Assembly (NCBI RefSeq): GCF_000161835.1
Contig: NZ_GG697169.2
Location: 791,852-855,851, forward strand
Reading direction: 5' to 3'
Source of the DNA: Thalassobium sp. R2A62
GTDB lineage: Bacteria; Pseudomonadota; Alphaproteobacteria; Rhodobacterales; Rhodobacteraceae
Length of the DNA: 64,000 nucleotides
Shown here in pieces: positions 26,259 through 35,652 of the stretch (positions are counted from its first letter, which is position 1; every line of letters starts with the position of its first letter). Below the pieces are notes generated by a model that made no database searches, was not told the DNA's origin, and worked only from the letters and a program-made list of their open reading frames with translations. The position numbers and the translations under genes were made by a program.

Positions 26259-27011
26259 TTAACCCAGCAAGGCTAGCGCAGGGAACTGTTCGAGCAACCA
26301 CCAGCTAAAGGTGGCGAATTGCCCAGTCAGCATCATCACCCCAACAAAGATCAGTAATGCGCCGGACACCTTTTCGATCGCGCCCATATTGCGCTTCATC
26401 CAGCCCATCAGCCGCGTCAAACGCGGGAAGAACGCCGCCACCAGAAGGAACGGAATACCCAAGCCGATTGCATAGGCACCCAGCAGCGTCGTGCCACGGA
26501 CAACATCACCCTCGGACGCCGCCATCCCGAGAATCGCGCCAAGGATCGGCCCCAGACACGGGGTCCACCCAAAAGCAAAAGCCAGACCAAGGACATAGGC
26601 GCCAAAGGCCGAACCGCCCTTGTCCCCGGCATCAACACGCGCCTCGCGTAGCAGAAACGGGATACGGATCAGGCCGATAAAATGCAGACCGAAAATCACG
26701 ATGATCCCGCCCGCGATCATGATGAACCAATCTTGGTATTGCAGAAACGCGCGGCCAGCCGCCGAGAATGCGAGCCCTAGAAACAGAAACACCGTTGAGA
26801 GGCCCAGCACAAAGAAACATGCAGACACCAATGCCTTGCGCCGTGCCCCGCGCGCTTCGGACATGTCCGACACGCTGACCCCGCCCATATAGGCAAGGTA
26901 GGGCGGCACAATTGGCAAAACACAGGGGCTAAGAAATGACAAAAGCCCCGCAACCATTGCGATGAGCAAGGCAGGGATCAATGTGGCGTCTAGGATTAAT
27001 GATGCTTCCAT
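26259..27011 (-). CDS. ccdA: CcdA-family cytochrome c biogenesis / thiol-disulfide transporter
   Basis: A 250-residue protein with six membrane helices, passing reducing equivalents from cytoplasmic thioredoxin to the periplasm. The two redox cysteines sit in FLSPCVLPIVPPYLAY and GWTPCLGPILGA, the hallmark pair of CcdA. The start at 27011 (MEASLILDATL) is preferred to a longer frame whose extra residues are hydrophilic. It is divergent from tusA, with ~95 bp between starts. Confidence 0.92.
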   Translation of the reverse strand: MEASLILDATLIPALLIAMVAGLLSFLSPCVLPIVPPYLAYMGGVSVSDMSEARGARRKALVSACFFVLGLSTVFLFLGLAFSAAGRAFLQYQDWFIMIAGGIIVIFGLHFIGLIRIPFLLREARVDAGDKGGSAFGAYVLGLAFAFGWTPCLGPILGAILGMAASEGDVVRGTTLLGAYAIGLGIPFLLVAAFFPRLTRLMGWMKRNMGAIEKVSGALLIFVGVMMLTGQFATFSWWLLEQFPALALLG

Positions 27012-27105
27012 GCGTTGATATCTAGCGACGATCGGGCCCGGCGTCACCTGACCAATAGTCACAACTTAGTGGACTTAGTGTAACATCACGCCTAGATGGC
27101 CAGCT

Positions 27106-27333
27106 ATGACACATGATCACGATCTCGATGCGGTGGGCCTGTTGTGCCCCCTACCCGTGCTAAAGGCGCGCAAACGTCTCATGGCGCTTGAGGTGGGACA
27201 GGTGTTGCGAATGACCGCCGATGATCCCGCAGCGATTGTCGACGTCCCACATTTTTGCGCCGAAGCAGGTCACACATTGCTCGAGACAATCGACGAGGGT
27301 TCGACCCAAGTCTACTTGATCCGCAAAGCCTAA
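27106..27333 (+). CDS. tusA: TusA-family sulfurtransferase
   Basis: 75 residues, a small two-layer sulfur carrier. The conserved catalytic cysteine is in GLLCPLPVLKARKRL (CPxP), and the rest matches TusA/YedF/SirA length and pattern (ADDPAAIVDVPHFC). It may relay sulfur for tRNA thiolation or other routes. Its proximity to ccdA fits sulfur/thiol handling. Confidence 0.92.
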   Translation: MTHDHDLDAVGLLCPLPVLKARKRLMALEVGQVLRMTADDPAAIVDVPHFCAEAGHTLLETIDEGSTQVYLIRKA

Positions 27334-27335
27334 AC

Positions 27336-27370
27336 AAAAACGCCGCACTCTGAACCCAGAGCGCGGCGTC
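27336..27370. terminator. terminator shared by convergent tusA and rne
   Basis: CGCCGC (27341-27346) pairs with GCGGCG (27363-27368), and inner CTCTG pairs with CAGAG around a short loop. On the minus strand it ends in TTTTTG, a strong stop for rne; the plus-strand tail is weaker. Confidence 0.85.
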
Positions 27371-27392
27371 TTCACGATTTTATCTCAAAGAC

Positions 27393-30056
27393 TTAGCGAC
27401 CTAGCGACCACCAGCCCTTTTTCTTGGGCTTGCCGTCATCCGACGCCGGCTCTTCTGCGGCCGGTGCTTCAACCACGGGCTCGGCCGGCTTGGCCTTGGA
27501 CACGCGTGTGCGCGTTTTCTTTGGCTTCGGCTCTGGCGCAGCTTCTGGCTCTGGCGCAGCTTCTGGTTCCGGAGCAGCCTTTGGTTCCGGAGCGGCTTCT
27601 GGCGCGGCTTCTGCGACGACAGCGTCTGCTAGGGCCGCAGCCTCGGCTTTCGGCTCTGCCTTTTTGCGGCGTGTGCGCTTGGGCTTTGGCTTTTCTTCAG
27701 CTTTTGGTGCGTCCTCAGCCGCAGGCTTTGCCTCCTGCGCGGGCTCTTCTGTCGGCGTATCAGCGGTAGATGCCTCGACTGCAGCCTCTGGCTCAGCCTT
27801 TTTGCGGCTGCGGGTGCGCTTGCGCTTAGGCTTGTCCTCTTTGACAGCCTCTTCTGACGGCGCCTCGGTGGGCGCTGCCTCTACTAAAGCATCATCTGAT
27901 GCGGTCTCGGCTGCACCGTCATGAGCGGCCTCTTCAGAACCAGCGTCTTGACCTTCGGACTGGTTTTCACCCTGCCCTTCGGCATTTTCGCCATTTCCAC
28001 CACCACGACGACGACGACGGCGACGACGACGACGCTTGGGCTTGTCCTCACCTTCAGCATTCTGTTGGGCTTCTGCCGCTTCTGCCTCGGTCTCTTCAGA
28101 CGCTTGATCTTCGTCGACATCATCCATGATGATCGCGCTGCCAGAAATCACAGCGTGATCAACCGGTGCCACCACACGGGTCGCAGTCTTGAATTTCTCA
28201 ATCGCAAAGTCAGGCGAGATCATGAAGGGGTCGCCTTCGATCCGCACAGACAAACCATAGCGACCCTCAATCTGGCCGATATGCTCGCGCTTGTTGTTCA
28301 TCAAGAAGTTGGCGATCGGCACGGGTGCCTTGACCAAGACCTCTTTGGATTTACCGCGCACGCCCTCTTCTTCGAGCTGGCGCAGAATACCCAATGCCAT
28401 GTTGTCGTCAGACCGCAGCAGTCCTGTACCGTGGCAATGAACACACGGCTGTGTCGTCGCCTCGATCATACCAGGGCGCAAACGCTGACGCGACATCTCG
28501 AGCAGGCCAAAGCCGGAAATGCGGCCCACTTGGATGCGCGCACGGTCGGTCTTGAGCTTGTCTTTGAGACGTTTCTCAACGGCGGTGTTGTTGCGACGCT
28601 CATCCATGTCAATGTAGTCGATGACTATCAAACCAGCGAGGTCACGCAGACGCAATTGGCGCGCCACTTCGTCCGACGCCTCAAGGTTGGTCTTAAGCGC
28701 AGTTTGCTCGATCGAGCCTTCTTTGGTGGCACGACCCGAGTTCACGTCGATCGCGACAAGCGCTTCGGTCACGCCAATGACGATATAGCCACCTGACGGA
28801 AGTTGAACCGTTGGGTTAAACATACCCGCCAAATAGCTTTCGACCTGATACCGCGCAAAGAGTGGCAGCGGATCTTGGTAGTGCTTCACGTTCTTGGCGT
28901 GCGACGGCATGATCATCTTCATGAAGTCTTTGGCCACGCGGTAGCCATCAGCGCCTTCGACAAACACTTCGTCAATCTCGCGGTTATAGAGATCGCGGAT
29001 CGAACGTTTGATCAGGTTACCTTCTTCGTAAATCTTGGAAGGTGCGATGGACTTGAGCGTCAGCTCGCGGATTTGTTCCCACAAACGCAACAGATATTCA
29101 TAGTCGCGCTTGATTTCGGTCTTGGTCCGCTTGGCGCCCGCAGTACGAACGATCAGACCTGCACCATCGGGTACATCGATCTCGTTCGCAATTTCCTTGA
29201 GCTTTTTGCGGTCCACGGCGTTCGTGATCTTGCGGCTAATGCCGCCACCACGTGCAGTGTTTGGCATCAAGACGCAGTAACGACCGGCCAGCGACAGGTA
29301 CGTTGTCAGGGCTGCACCCTTGTTGCCGCGCTCTTCTTTGACGACCTGAACCAGCAAAATCTGGCGTACTTTAACAACTTCTTGGATCTTGTAGCGCTTG
29401 GGACGCGGCTTGCGCACTGGGCGCACATCTTCGCTGTCGTCTTCGTCTGCTACAGATTCAATGCCGTCGTCTTTGGCAGTCGCATCCGACATCGTTGGTG
29501 CGTCGTCTTCGTCGTCGTCACCGTCAACAATCGGCGCGTCCGAACCGCTTTCCAGATCGATGGTTTCCATCCCCTCAGGCTCATTGCTTGTTGGGGTTTC
29601 ATCGATTAGTAGCGCATCTTCGACCGCAGTCTCTGACGTTTCGCCTTCGACCTCGGCTGTGACGATCGCATCATCTGACGCAACCTCTTCAGCCTTGGGC
29701 TTGCGGCGCGAACGACGGCGCTTGGGTGCATTCGCCTTAGCCTCATCATCAGCGCGCTGCTGTTCCGCATAGGCACGCTCCTCAGCGATCAACGCCTCGC
29801 GATCGGCCACAGGGATCTGATAGTAGTCAGGGTGGATTTCCGAGAACGCAAGGAAACCATGGCGGTTACCGCCATAGTCTACAAACGCGGCCTGAAGCGA
29901 CGGCTCGACCCGTGTTACTTTTGCAAGGTAGATGTTGCCAGCAAGCTGGCGCTTGGATGCAGATTCAAAGTCAAATTCCTCAACTTTGTTTCCGTCCACA
30001 ACCACGACACGCGTCTCTTCCGCGTGGGTGGCATCGATAAGCATTTTCTTAGCCAT
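27393..30056 (-). CDS. rne: ribonuclease E (rne/rng family)
   Basis: An 887-residue endoribonuclease of the degradosome. The N-terminal S1 domain (residues ~1-260) is split by a ~130-residue acidic insertion, as seen in alphaproteobacterial RNase E. The DNase I-like catalytic part includes ALVAIDVNSGRA and LAGLIVIDYIDMDERRN, and the Zn-link is CVHCHG near residue 540. The C-terminal third is disordered, with a run of ten arginines and Pro-Glu-Ala repeats ending KGWWSLGR, expected to bind RNA and partners. A ~350-nt leader precedes it. Confidence 0.96.
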   Translation of the reverse strand: MAKKMLIDATHAEETRVVVVDGNKVEEFDFESASKRQLAGNIYLAKVTRVEPSLQAAFVDYGGNRHGFLAFSEIHPDYYQIPVADREALIAEERAYAEQQRADDEAKANAPKRRRSRRKPKAEEVASDDAIVTAEVEGETSETAVEDALLIDETPTSNEPEGMETIDLESGSDAPIVDGDDDEDDAPTMSDATAKDDGIESVADEDDSEDVRPVRKPRPKRYKIQEVVKVRQILLVQVVKEERGNKGAALTTYLSLAGRYCVLMPNTARGGGISRKITNAVDRKKLKEIANEIDVPDGAGLIVRTAGAKRTKTEIKRDYEYLLRLWEQIRELTLKSIAPSKIYEEGNLIKRSIRDLYNREIDEVFVEGADGYRVAKDFMKMIMPSHAKNVKHYQDPLPLFARYQVESYLAGMFNPTVQLPSGGYIVIGVTEALVAIDVNSGRATKEGSIEQTALKTNLEASDEVARQLRLRDLAGLIVIDYIDMDERRNNTAVEKRLKDKLKTDRARIQVGRISGFGLLEMSRQRLRPGMIEATTQPCVHCHGTGLLRSDDNMALGILRQLEEEGVRGKSKEVLVKAPVPIANFLMNNKREHIGQIEGRYGLSVRIEGDPFMISPDFAIEKFKTATRVVAPVDHAVISGSAIIMDDVDEDQASEETEAEAAEAQQNAEGEDKPKRRRRRRRRRRGGGNGENAEGQGENQSEGQDAGSEEAAHDGAAETASDDALVEAAPTEAPSEEAVKEDKPKRKRTRSRKKAEPEAAVEASTADTPTEEPAQEAKPAAEDAPKAEEKPKPKRTRRKKAEPKAEAAALADAVVAEAAPEAAPEPKAAPEPEAAPEPEAAPEPKPKKTRTRVSKAKPAEPVVEAPAAEEPASDDGKPKKKGWWSLGR

Positions 30057-30572
30057 AATATCCGTTCAGACAGCACCCTAGGCGGCGCACCCGAAGGTGC
30101 ACAGTTAACGGGAGTGTCGTATTTAAAGGCAGATGACGCGCGGCGCAGAGGACGGCCAAAATTGGCTCCTGCTCTGTCGCTATATCTTGTCGCGCGCTTC
30201 ATCGCGTTGATCTCCGACGACCCAAAAGAGCCGCCCATTCAGGACCCTAGACAACGGGAGGTGTGTCTGGGGCATAACAAAAGCCATTTCTGGCCCAATC
30301 GGTCTGAAACAAGGTTCGGGGCGCTGTGCCCTCGGATCGCCTGTCTCAGCGAAACTAACCGCGCGGTCCCGCAAACATCTGCGGCCGCCCGTACTCTCTA
30401 CATAATGTGCTTCTTGTAGAATTTACAATGGCAAACTTGAGTGTGTTGCGCCCCGCAGCGCCTACCTTAGCGCGAATATCAGCTTGAAACACACCAACAC
30501 GCGCGGTTCACAGGGCGTTGTCCCTCTAGCAGAGGCGCGCCCAGAGAAGCAATTACGGGGCGCTTTCAGCGA
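30057..30572 (-). other. 516-bp gene-free stretch: long rne leader and dctD downstream region
   Basis: No protein gene is supported here. On the minus strand a possible promoter (TTGTAA, 17 nt, TTATGT; about 30402-30432) would give rne a leader of about 350 nt; long autoregulatory leaders are known for E. coli rne. A nested inverted repeat (GGGCG with CGCCC; inner CCTCT with AGAGG) at 30513-30547 lies just past the dctD stop but has no T-run. A small RNA cannot be excluded. Confidence 0.35.
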
Positions 30573-31907
30573 TCACTCCAAGTAGTCGGAACGCTGCAAG
30601 CTGTATTTCGCCATCTTTTCGTTCAGCGTCCGCCGCGGCAGGCACAATTCATCCATGACACCGACAATACTGCCTTTGTGACGGCGCATCGTGTTGTCGA
30701 TCAGCATCCGCTCAAACGCCTCAACGTACTCTTTGAGCGGTTTGCCCTCAGTCGTCATGGCAGGTTGGGTGTCTTCGTTGTCAGCCATCAACAGCGATGC
30801 AATGGTGCCTGTCCCTCGACGGTTTTGTAGCACAGCGCGCTCTGCCACATTGATCAACTGACGCACATTGCCGGGCCACGGGGCTTGCAACAACTGCGCG
30901 GCTTCTTGGGCCGAAACTTCGGGTGCATCACAACCGTATTCGTCGCTAAATTGCTCAGACAGACGCGTGAACAACGTCAAAATGTCTTCGCCCCGCTGTC
31001 GCAAAGGCGGCACTGTGATTTTCAGCGCTGCAAGCCGGTAATACAAATCGTTGCGCAGCATATCTTCGCAGGTTTTGCCTTCGTCTTGCAGGTTACAGAT
31101 CGCCACGATACGCGTCTCGGCAGGTGTGCCTTGTTCATTAATTACGGTCAACAGCCGCGCCTGCATCCCAGGGCTCAGCGCCTCGACGTCTTCAAGAACC
31201 AGCGTTCCGCCACGTGCTTCTTCGATCACGGGCAGAGGCTCGTCGTCGCCAGCGGGACCAAATAGTTTGCGGCCCAATTCGTCCTCTTCGTAAGCTGTAC
31301 AAGACAGCAGAACGAATTTCTTGGACGCCCGCGCGCCAACAGCATGCAGGGCATGCGCCACCAGCGTTTTACCGGTCCCAGTTTCGCCTTCGATCAAGAC
31401 ATGGCCGTCCGCCTGCCCCAAATCGAGAATGTCCTCTTTCAGGCGCTCCATCACGGGCGACGCCCCGATCAGCTTTTTCATAAGGGCCGAGCCGTCCGAC
31501 AGTTCGCGGCGCAATGCGCGGTTGTCCAACGTCAGACGCCGCGCTTGGGTCGCCTTTTTGGCGAGCTCGGTCATTTTGTCGGGGTTGAATGGCTTTTCGA
31601 GAAAATCATAGGCGCCGATGCGCATTGCCTCGACTGCCATAGGCACGTCGCCGTGACCTGTGATCATGATAACGGGCAGCGCACTGTCGACACCCATAAG
31701 CTTTTTCAGAAACTGCATCCCGTCCATGCCCGGCATGCGGATGTCACTGACCACAACGCCAGGATAGTCATTCCCCAATCCTTTAAGCGCATCTTCAGCG
31801 CTTGGAAAGGTCTCGGTGTCAAATCCGGACAACGCCAGCCATTGGCTGATCGATTGCCGCATGTCCTGTTCGTCATCGACGATTGCGATTTTCATTGACT
31901 GTGCCAT
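30573..31907 (-). CDS. dctD: DctD-type response regulator lacking the GAFTGA motif
   Basis: A 444-residue NtrC-family regulator. Receiver domain (IVDDEQDMRQS, phospho-Asp in VVSDIRMPGMDG), AAA+ domain with Walker A GETGTGKT, and a C-terminal Fis-type helix-turn-helix (VGVMDELCLPRRTLNEKMAKY). The sigma-54-contacting GAFTGA loop is absent: after LGRKLFG the sequence runs PAGDDEPL. Start: the frame opens at 31919, but GAGG precedes the ATG at 31907 by 6 nt, so that is chosen. It pairs with the adjacent DctB-like kinase. No dicarboxylate transporter is adjacent. Confidence 0.85.
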   Translation of the reverse strand: MAQSMKIAIVDDEQDMRQSISQWLALSGFDTETFPSAEDALKGLGNDYPGVVVSDIRMPGMDGMQFLKKLMGVDSALPVIMITGHGDVPMAVEAMRIGAYDFLEKPFNPDKMTELAKKATQARRLTLDNRALRRELSDGSALMKKLIGASPVMERLKEDILDLGQADGHVLIEGETGTGKTLVAHALHAVGARASKKFVLLSCTAYEEDELGRKLFGPAGDDEPLPVIEEARGGTLVLEDVEALSPGMQARLLTVINEQGTPAETRIVAICNLQDEGKTCEDMLRNDLYYRLAALKITVPPLRQRGEDILTLFTRLSEQFSDEYGCDAPEVSAQEAAQLLQAPWPGNVRQLINVAERAVLQNRRGTGTIASLLMADNEDTQPAMTTEGKPLKEYVEAFERMLIDNTMRRHKGSIVGVMDELCLPRRTLNEKMAKYSLQRSDYLE

Positions 31908-31915
31908 CTGGGGCC

Positions 31916-33685
31916 TCATTCTGCTGCGTTACGGGCGTCGTCACTGTCTTGGTCTAGGATCGGCAACTGCACTTCAAAGACAGCGCCACCCAATTGACCA
32001 TTTCGGGCTGTTAGCCGCCCATTCAAGTCGTTGACGATGCCTGATGAGATCGCAAGCCCCAAACCAACCCCGTCTCCAGGCTGTTTTGTGGTGTAGAAAG
32101 GCTCGAACAGGTTATCGAGATCGTCGATACCTTGTCCGTTGTCGCGCACCGTTAGGGTCGCGGTTTCCCCCGCTGCGAGAATGATGTCGATCTTGGGGTC
32201 TTCCAATCCCTTGGTCGCGTCTAGCGCGTTCCGCAGCAGGTTAATAATCACCTGCTCTAGACGGAGACGGTCCCCCATAATCATCACCGGTCGGAATGGT
32301 AGAACCTTGGTGATGGCCAACCGACGCTGCTTGAGCTGGGGCTCCATCATCGACAAGGCAGACGACACTGCGACCCTTGTATCTAAGGGTTCAAACGCGT
32401 CACCGCCCTTGCGTGCATAGGACTTTAACTGGCGCGTAATCGCCCCCATCCGCTCGATCAAATCATCAATCCGTTGGAACGATGAGAGTGCCTCTTCTGG
32501 ACGCTTGCGTTGCAATAACAGCTTGGCCCCAGCGAGGTATGTTTTCATCGCAGCCAGCGGTTGGTTCAGCTCGTGACTAACAGCAGCAGACATTTCACCC
32601 AAGGCCGCCAGTTTCGAGGTTTGCGCCACCGTCTGTTCGGCAACTTCTAGGTTCTTTTCCGCCTTTTCACGCTCGGCAATTTCCTGCTGCAGCCTTTCGT
32701 TCAATGCGCGAAGATCAGCCGACTCGCGTTGAAAGAACAAAAGCCGCGACGCGGTTTTACGTGACGACAGCCAGAAAATGCCCGCCAACAGAATGGCGAA
32801 TCCCATAATTTCGAGAGCCAAGACACCGTTCACCCGTTCGCGAACCGACGCATAGGTCGTAAATGATGTGATCTTCCATCCACGAAACTCGACACGGCGT
32901 TCCATGCGCATCACGGCATCACCGCCGATGTATGCCTCTGGTGGCAAAGCAGTCCAATCTTGCGTCGCTCGGATCGCGCGCTCGATTGCGTTGGGCGGGC
33001 TTTCGCGGCGCAAGGCCTCGGCCTCTTCCAGTCCGCGCCATCTGTTTTCAGACGATAGAATGATGGTCCCTGCCCCGTCGGTCACAAAAACAGCGTCAGA
33101 CACTCCGGCCCAAGTTCTCTCTAACTCGGCGAGATCAACCTCAACGACGATGACACCAACCGGCTCGCCAGCGAACTCGACACGACGAGTATACGTAAAC
33201 TCAAACCCGTTGGTTTCTCGTGGTTCTAGCGTAAAAACCGTGCCTGAGGCACGCAAAGCATCAACAAAATAGGCGTTACTGCGGTGGGTTTCGCCCAAAC
33301 GCGCCCGATCGGTCGCCGCAACAGCACGACCGTCCAGATCCAAGAGCATCAAAGACGCCGCACCAATTTCATCAACAAACGACAACAACCGCTGTGACGA
33401 TTGGCTGAAGTCACCTGAATTCAACGCACCAATCAATGCGGGGTCTCTGGCCAGCAACTGCGGCACAATTGCGCTTTGCTGCAGTTCTGACAAAAGGTTG
33501 CTGGAATATAGCGTTAGACGAACTTCGGCCCGCTGACGCGTGGTTTCGGTAAACCGTTCGGTCAGAAAAACGTTCGTGAACCACACAACGGCTGCCACCA
33601 ACACAAACAACAGCAACGCGAGACCGCGTAGCACCCAAGTGTTGGGATCAGAAGACGTAGTAGAAGGTGACGTGCGCGGGCTCAT
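31916..33685 (-). CDS. dctB: DctB-type sensor histidine kinase
   Basis: A 589-residue membrane kinase. Two membrane helices (about 18-40 and 290-310) flank a periplasmic double-Cache/PAS sensor region with FTLEPRETNGFEFTYTRRV. A coiled coil (ERLQQEIAEREKAEKNLEVA) leads to the HisKA box GEMSAAVSHELNQPL and an ATPase domain with NLLRNALDATKG and GVGLGLAISSGIV. It sits directly before its response regulator. C4-dicarboxylates are the expected signal by family, but no dctPQM genes are nearby. Confidence 0.9.
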   Translation of the reverse strand: MSPRTSPSTTSSDPNTWVLRGLALLLFVLVAAVVWFTNVFLTERFTETTRQRAEVRLTLYSSNLLSELQQSAIVPQLLARDPALIGALNSGDFSQSSQRLLSFVDEIGAASLMLLDLDGRAVAATDRARLGETHRSNAYFVDALRASGTVFTLEPRETNGFEFTYTRRVEFAGEPVGVIVVEVDLAELERTWAGVSDAVFVTDGAGTIILSSENRWRGLEEAEALRRESPPNAIERAIRATQDWTALPPEAYIGGDAVMRMERRVEFRGWKITSFTTYASVRERVNGVLALEIMGFAILLAGIFWLSSRKTASRLLFFQRESADLRALNERLQQEIAEREKAEKNLEVAEQTVAQTSKLAALGEMSAAVSHELNQPLAAMKTYLAGAKLLLQRKRPEEALSSFQRIDDLIERMGAITRQLKSYARKGGDAFEPLDTRVAVSSALSMMEPQLKQRRLAITKVLPFRPVMIMGDRLRLEQVIINLLRNALDATKGLEDPKIDIILAAGETATLTVRDNGQGIDDLDNLFEPFYTTKQPGDGVGLGLAISSGIVNDLNGRLTARNGQLGGAVFEVQLPILDQDSDDARNAAE

Positions 33686-33721
33686 TGAGCCAATCTATGC
33701 CGCATGTGTGCGACGCTCAAG

Positions 33722-34390
33722 TCACGCAGGTATTAGAACACCTGACAAAGCACGGAACATCGCCTGACCGTCAGTACCACCGTGACCTTCGTCAACGGCA
33801 CGTTCGGGGTGTGGCATCATGCCTAGAACACGGCGGTTTTCCGACAGAACACCGGCAATATCGCCGACCGAACCGTTTGGATTTTCCGTATAGCTGAACG
33901 CCACGCGATCCTCGCCACGCAAGCGTGCCAGCAGATCATCGTCTGCCAGATAATTGCCATCGTGGTGCGCGATCGGAACATTCACCACATCGCCCGTATT
34001 GTACCCTTCGGTAAAGGCGCTGTTCGATGTCTCAACCTTAAGCCCAACTGTTTTACAGACGAACTTTAGCTGCGCATTGCGCATCAAAGCGCCGGGCAAC
34101 AGACCCGTCTCTGTCAGCACCTGAAAACCGTTGCAAATGCCCACGGCATAGCCGCCGCGATTTGCATGCTCGACAACCGCTTTGCAAATCGGGCTCTGAG
34201 CCGCAATCGCTCCACAGCGCAGATAGTCCCCAAACGAAAACCCACCCGGAATGCCGACAATGTCGACATCTGACGGCAGGCTTGCGTCCTTGTGCCAAAC
34301 CATGGTGACATCCGCACCAACCGCCTCAAAAGCGACAGCGAGATCCCGATCACAGTTCGATCCAGGAAAGACAATGACAGCAGCTTTCAT
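33722..34390 (-). CDS. purQ: phosphoribosylformylglycinamidine synthase, glutaminase subunit PurQ
   Basis: A 222-residue class I glutamine amidotransferase supplying ammonia to PurL in purine synthesis. The nucleophile cysteine is in [12 protein letters not shown], and the catalytic His/Glu are in [10 protein letters not shown] near the C-terminus. AAGGGG lies 8 nt upstream. purS ends 12 nt before it and purC precedes that, giving purC-purS-purQ in order. Confidence 0.97.
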   Translation of the reverse strand: MKAAVIVFPGSNCDRDLAVAFEAVGADVTMVWHKDASLPSDVDIVGIPGGFSFGDYLRCGAIAAQSPICKAVVEHANRGGYAVGICNGFQVLTETGLLPGALMRNAQLKFVCKTVGLKVETSNSAFTEGYNTGDVVNVPIAHHDGNYLADDDLLARLRGEDRVAFSYTENPNGSVGDIAGVLSENRRVLGMMPHPERAVDEGHGGTDGQAMFRALSGVLIPA

Positions 34391-34402
34391 CGCAAGAACC
34401 CC

Positions 34403-34633
34403 TTAGACCAGTTCGACCGAGTAGCTCTCGATCACAGTGTTCGCGAGAAGCTTTTCACACATTTCGTTTACGGTGGCTTCGGATGTGCCATCAGCAAGGT
34501 CTAATTCGATAACCTTGCCCTGACGAACACCTTCAACACCATCGAACCCAAGGGTCCCCAACGCATGGCGCACGGCCTCGCCCTGTGGGTCCAAAACTCC
34601 GTTTTTCAGCATGACGTGAACGCGGGCTTTCAT
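34403..34633 (-). CDS. purS: phosphoribosylformylglycinamidine synthase subunit PurS
   Basis: 76 residues, starting MKARVHVMLKNGVLDPQGEA, the standard PurS start. It forms the complex with PurL and PurQ that makes FGAM. AAGGA lies 9 nt upstream. It is located between purC and purQ. Confidence 0.97.
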   Translation of the reverse strand: MKARVHVMLKNGVLDPQGEAVRHALGTLGFDGVEGVRQGKVIELDLADGTSEATVNEMCEKLLANTVIESYSVELV

Positions 34634-34644
34634 ATGGATCGTCC

Positions 34645-35406
34645 TTAGTTAATCAGAGTTGGTTTCGGCATTTGCGCCGTATTGGTGGGCAAAACACCCA
34701 GACGTTTCGCAACTTCGGTATAGGCGTCAGCCAAATCACCCAAATCGCGACGGAATACATCTTTGTCGAGCTTGCGACCCGTCTCGATGTCCCACAAACG
34801 ACAGCTGTCAGGGCTGATCTCGTCCGCAACGACAAGGCGTTGGAAATCGTTGTCCCAAACGCGGCCAATCTCGATTTTGAAATCAACCAGCTTGATCCCG
34901 ACGCCGTACATAACGCCAGAGATAAAGTCATTTACCTTGAGCGCGATCGACACGATGTCGTCGAGATCCTGCTGCGAGGCCCAACCAAAGGCCGCGATGT
35001 ATTCCTCTGGAACCAAAGGATCACCAAGGCTGTCGTCTTTGTAAGAAAACTCAACGATCGGTCGTGGCAACTGCGTGCCCTCTTCCATGCCCAAACGTTT
35101 GGCCATCGTGCCCGCCGCATAGTTGCGCACGATCACTTCGAGCGGGATAATCTCGCACTGGCGGATCAACTGTTCGCGCATGTTCAAACGCTTGATAAAG
35201 TGTGTCGGTACACCGATCTGCTGCAAGCCGTTCATAAAGAACTCGGACAAGCGGTTGTTCAACACGCCTTTGCCTTCGATCACGTCCTTTTTTCCGGCAT
35301 TGAACGCGGTGGCATCGTCTTTGAAATACTGCACATACGTGCCAGGCTCTGGGCCATCATATAGAATTTTGGCTTTGCCTTCGTAGATCAGTTTGCGTCT
35401 GGCCAT
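34645..35406 (-). CDS. purC: phosphoribosylaminoimidazole-succinocarboxamide synthase
   Basis: A 253-residue SAICAR synthetase, step eight of purine synthesis. Signature runs are [13 protein letters not shown] at the N-terminus, [23 protein letters not shown], and [23 protein letters not shown] lies near the end. It leads the purC-purS-purQ run. The upstream region is shared with the divergent homocysteine methyltransferase gene. Confidence 0.97.
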   Translation of the reverse strand: MARRKLIYEGKAKILYDGPEPGTYVQYFKDDATAFNAGKKDVIEGKGVLNNRLSEFFMNGLQQIGVPTHFIKRLNMREQLIRQCEIIPLEVIVRNYAAGTMAKRLGMEEGTQLPRPIVEFSYKDDSLGDPLVPEEYIAAFGWASQQDLDDIVSIALKVNDFISGVMYGVGIKLVDFKIEIGRVWDNDFQRLVVADEISPDSCRLWDIETGRKLDKDVFRRDLGDLADAYTEVAKRLGVLPTNTAQMPKPTLIN

Positions 35407-35572
35407 TGCGTCACCCCGTGCAATCAGGGGTCATCTTCGGCATTGGCGCCACAGACCCCTCATGCTGAGGTGCCATAAGCCAAACTGAGCATGCGAGCAA
35501 GCGCAGCAATTTGATTAGTGCGGCTCGAATGGCGACCAACGTCAAAAAACGCGCTCGAACAAGTCGAAGTCA

Positions 35573-35622
35573 TAATAATCATGCGCATTATGAATTTGTA
35601 TCATCTCAGCAAAGCTGAGATG
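35573..35622 (+). promoter_or_regulatory. tandem hairpins in the leader of the homocysteine methyltransferase gene
   Basis: ATAAT (35575-35579) pairs with ATTAT (35587-35591) around CATGCGC. Ten bases on, CATCTCAGC (35602-35610) pairs perfectly with GCTGAGATG (35614-35622) around AAA. The start codon is 31 nt further, with no T-run after the second stem. It could be an RNA switch or a transcription-factor site; it did not match any SAM or SAH riboswitch consensus I know. Confidence 0.4.
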
Positions 35623-35652
35623 AGGACGCCAACCGATGAATAGGATACTCCG

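Noticed and set aside
27990-28040. Apparent short tandem repeat (cgacga...)
   Set aside because: It is the reverse complement of consecutive arginine codons in RNase E, not a CRISPR or regulatory array.
27421-29772. Several long plus-strand frames opposite rne
   Set aside because: They mirror low-complexity Glu/Ala/Arg coding of RNase E; the repeats are codon repeats, not independent genes.
35407-35652. Known SAM-II, SAM/SAH or SAH riboswitch upstream of the homocysteine methyltransferase
   Set aside because: Hairpins are present, but the conserved loop sequences I know for these classes are not seen; kept only as an unnamed structured leader.
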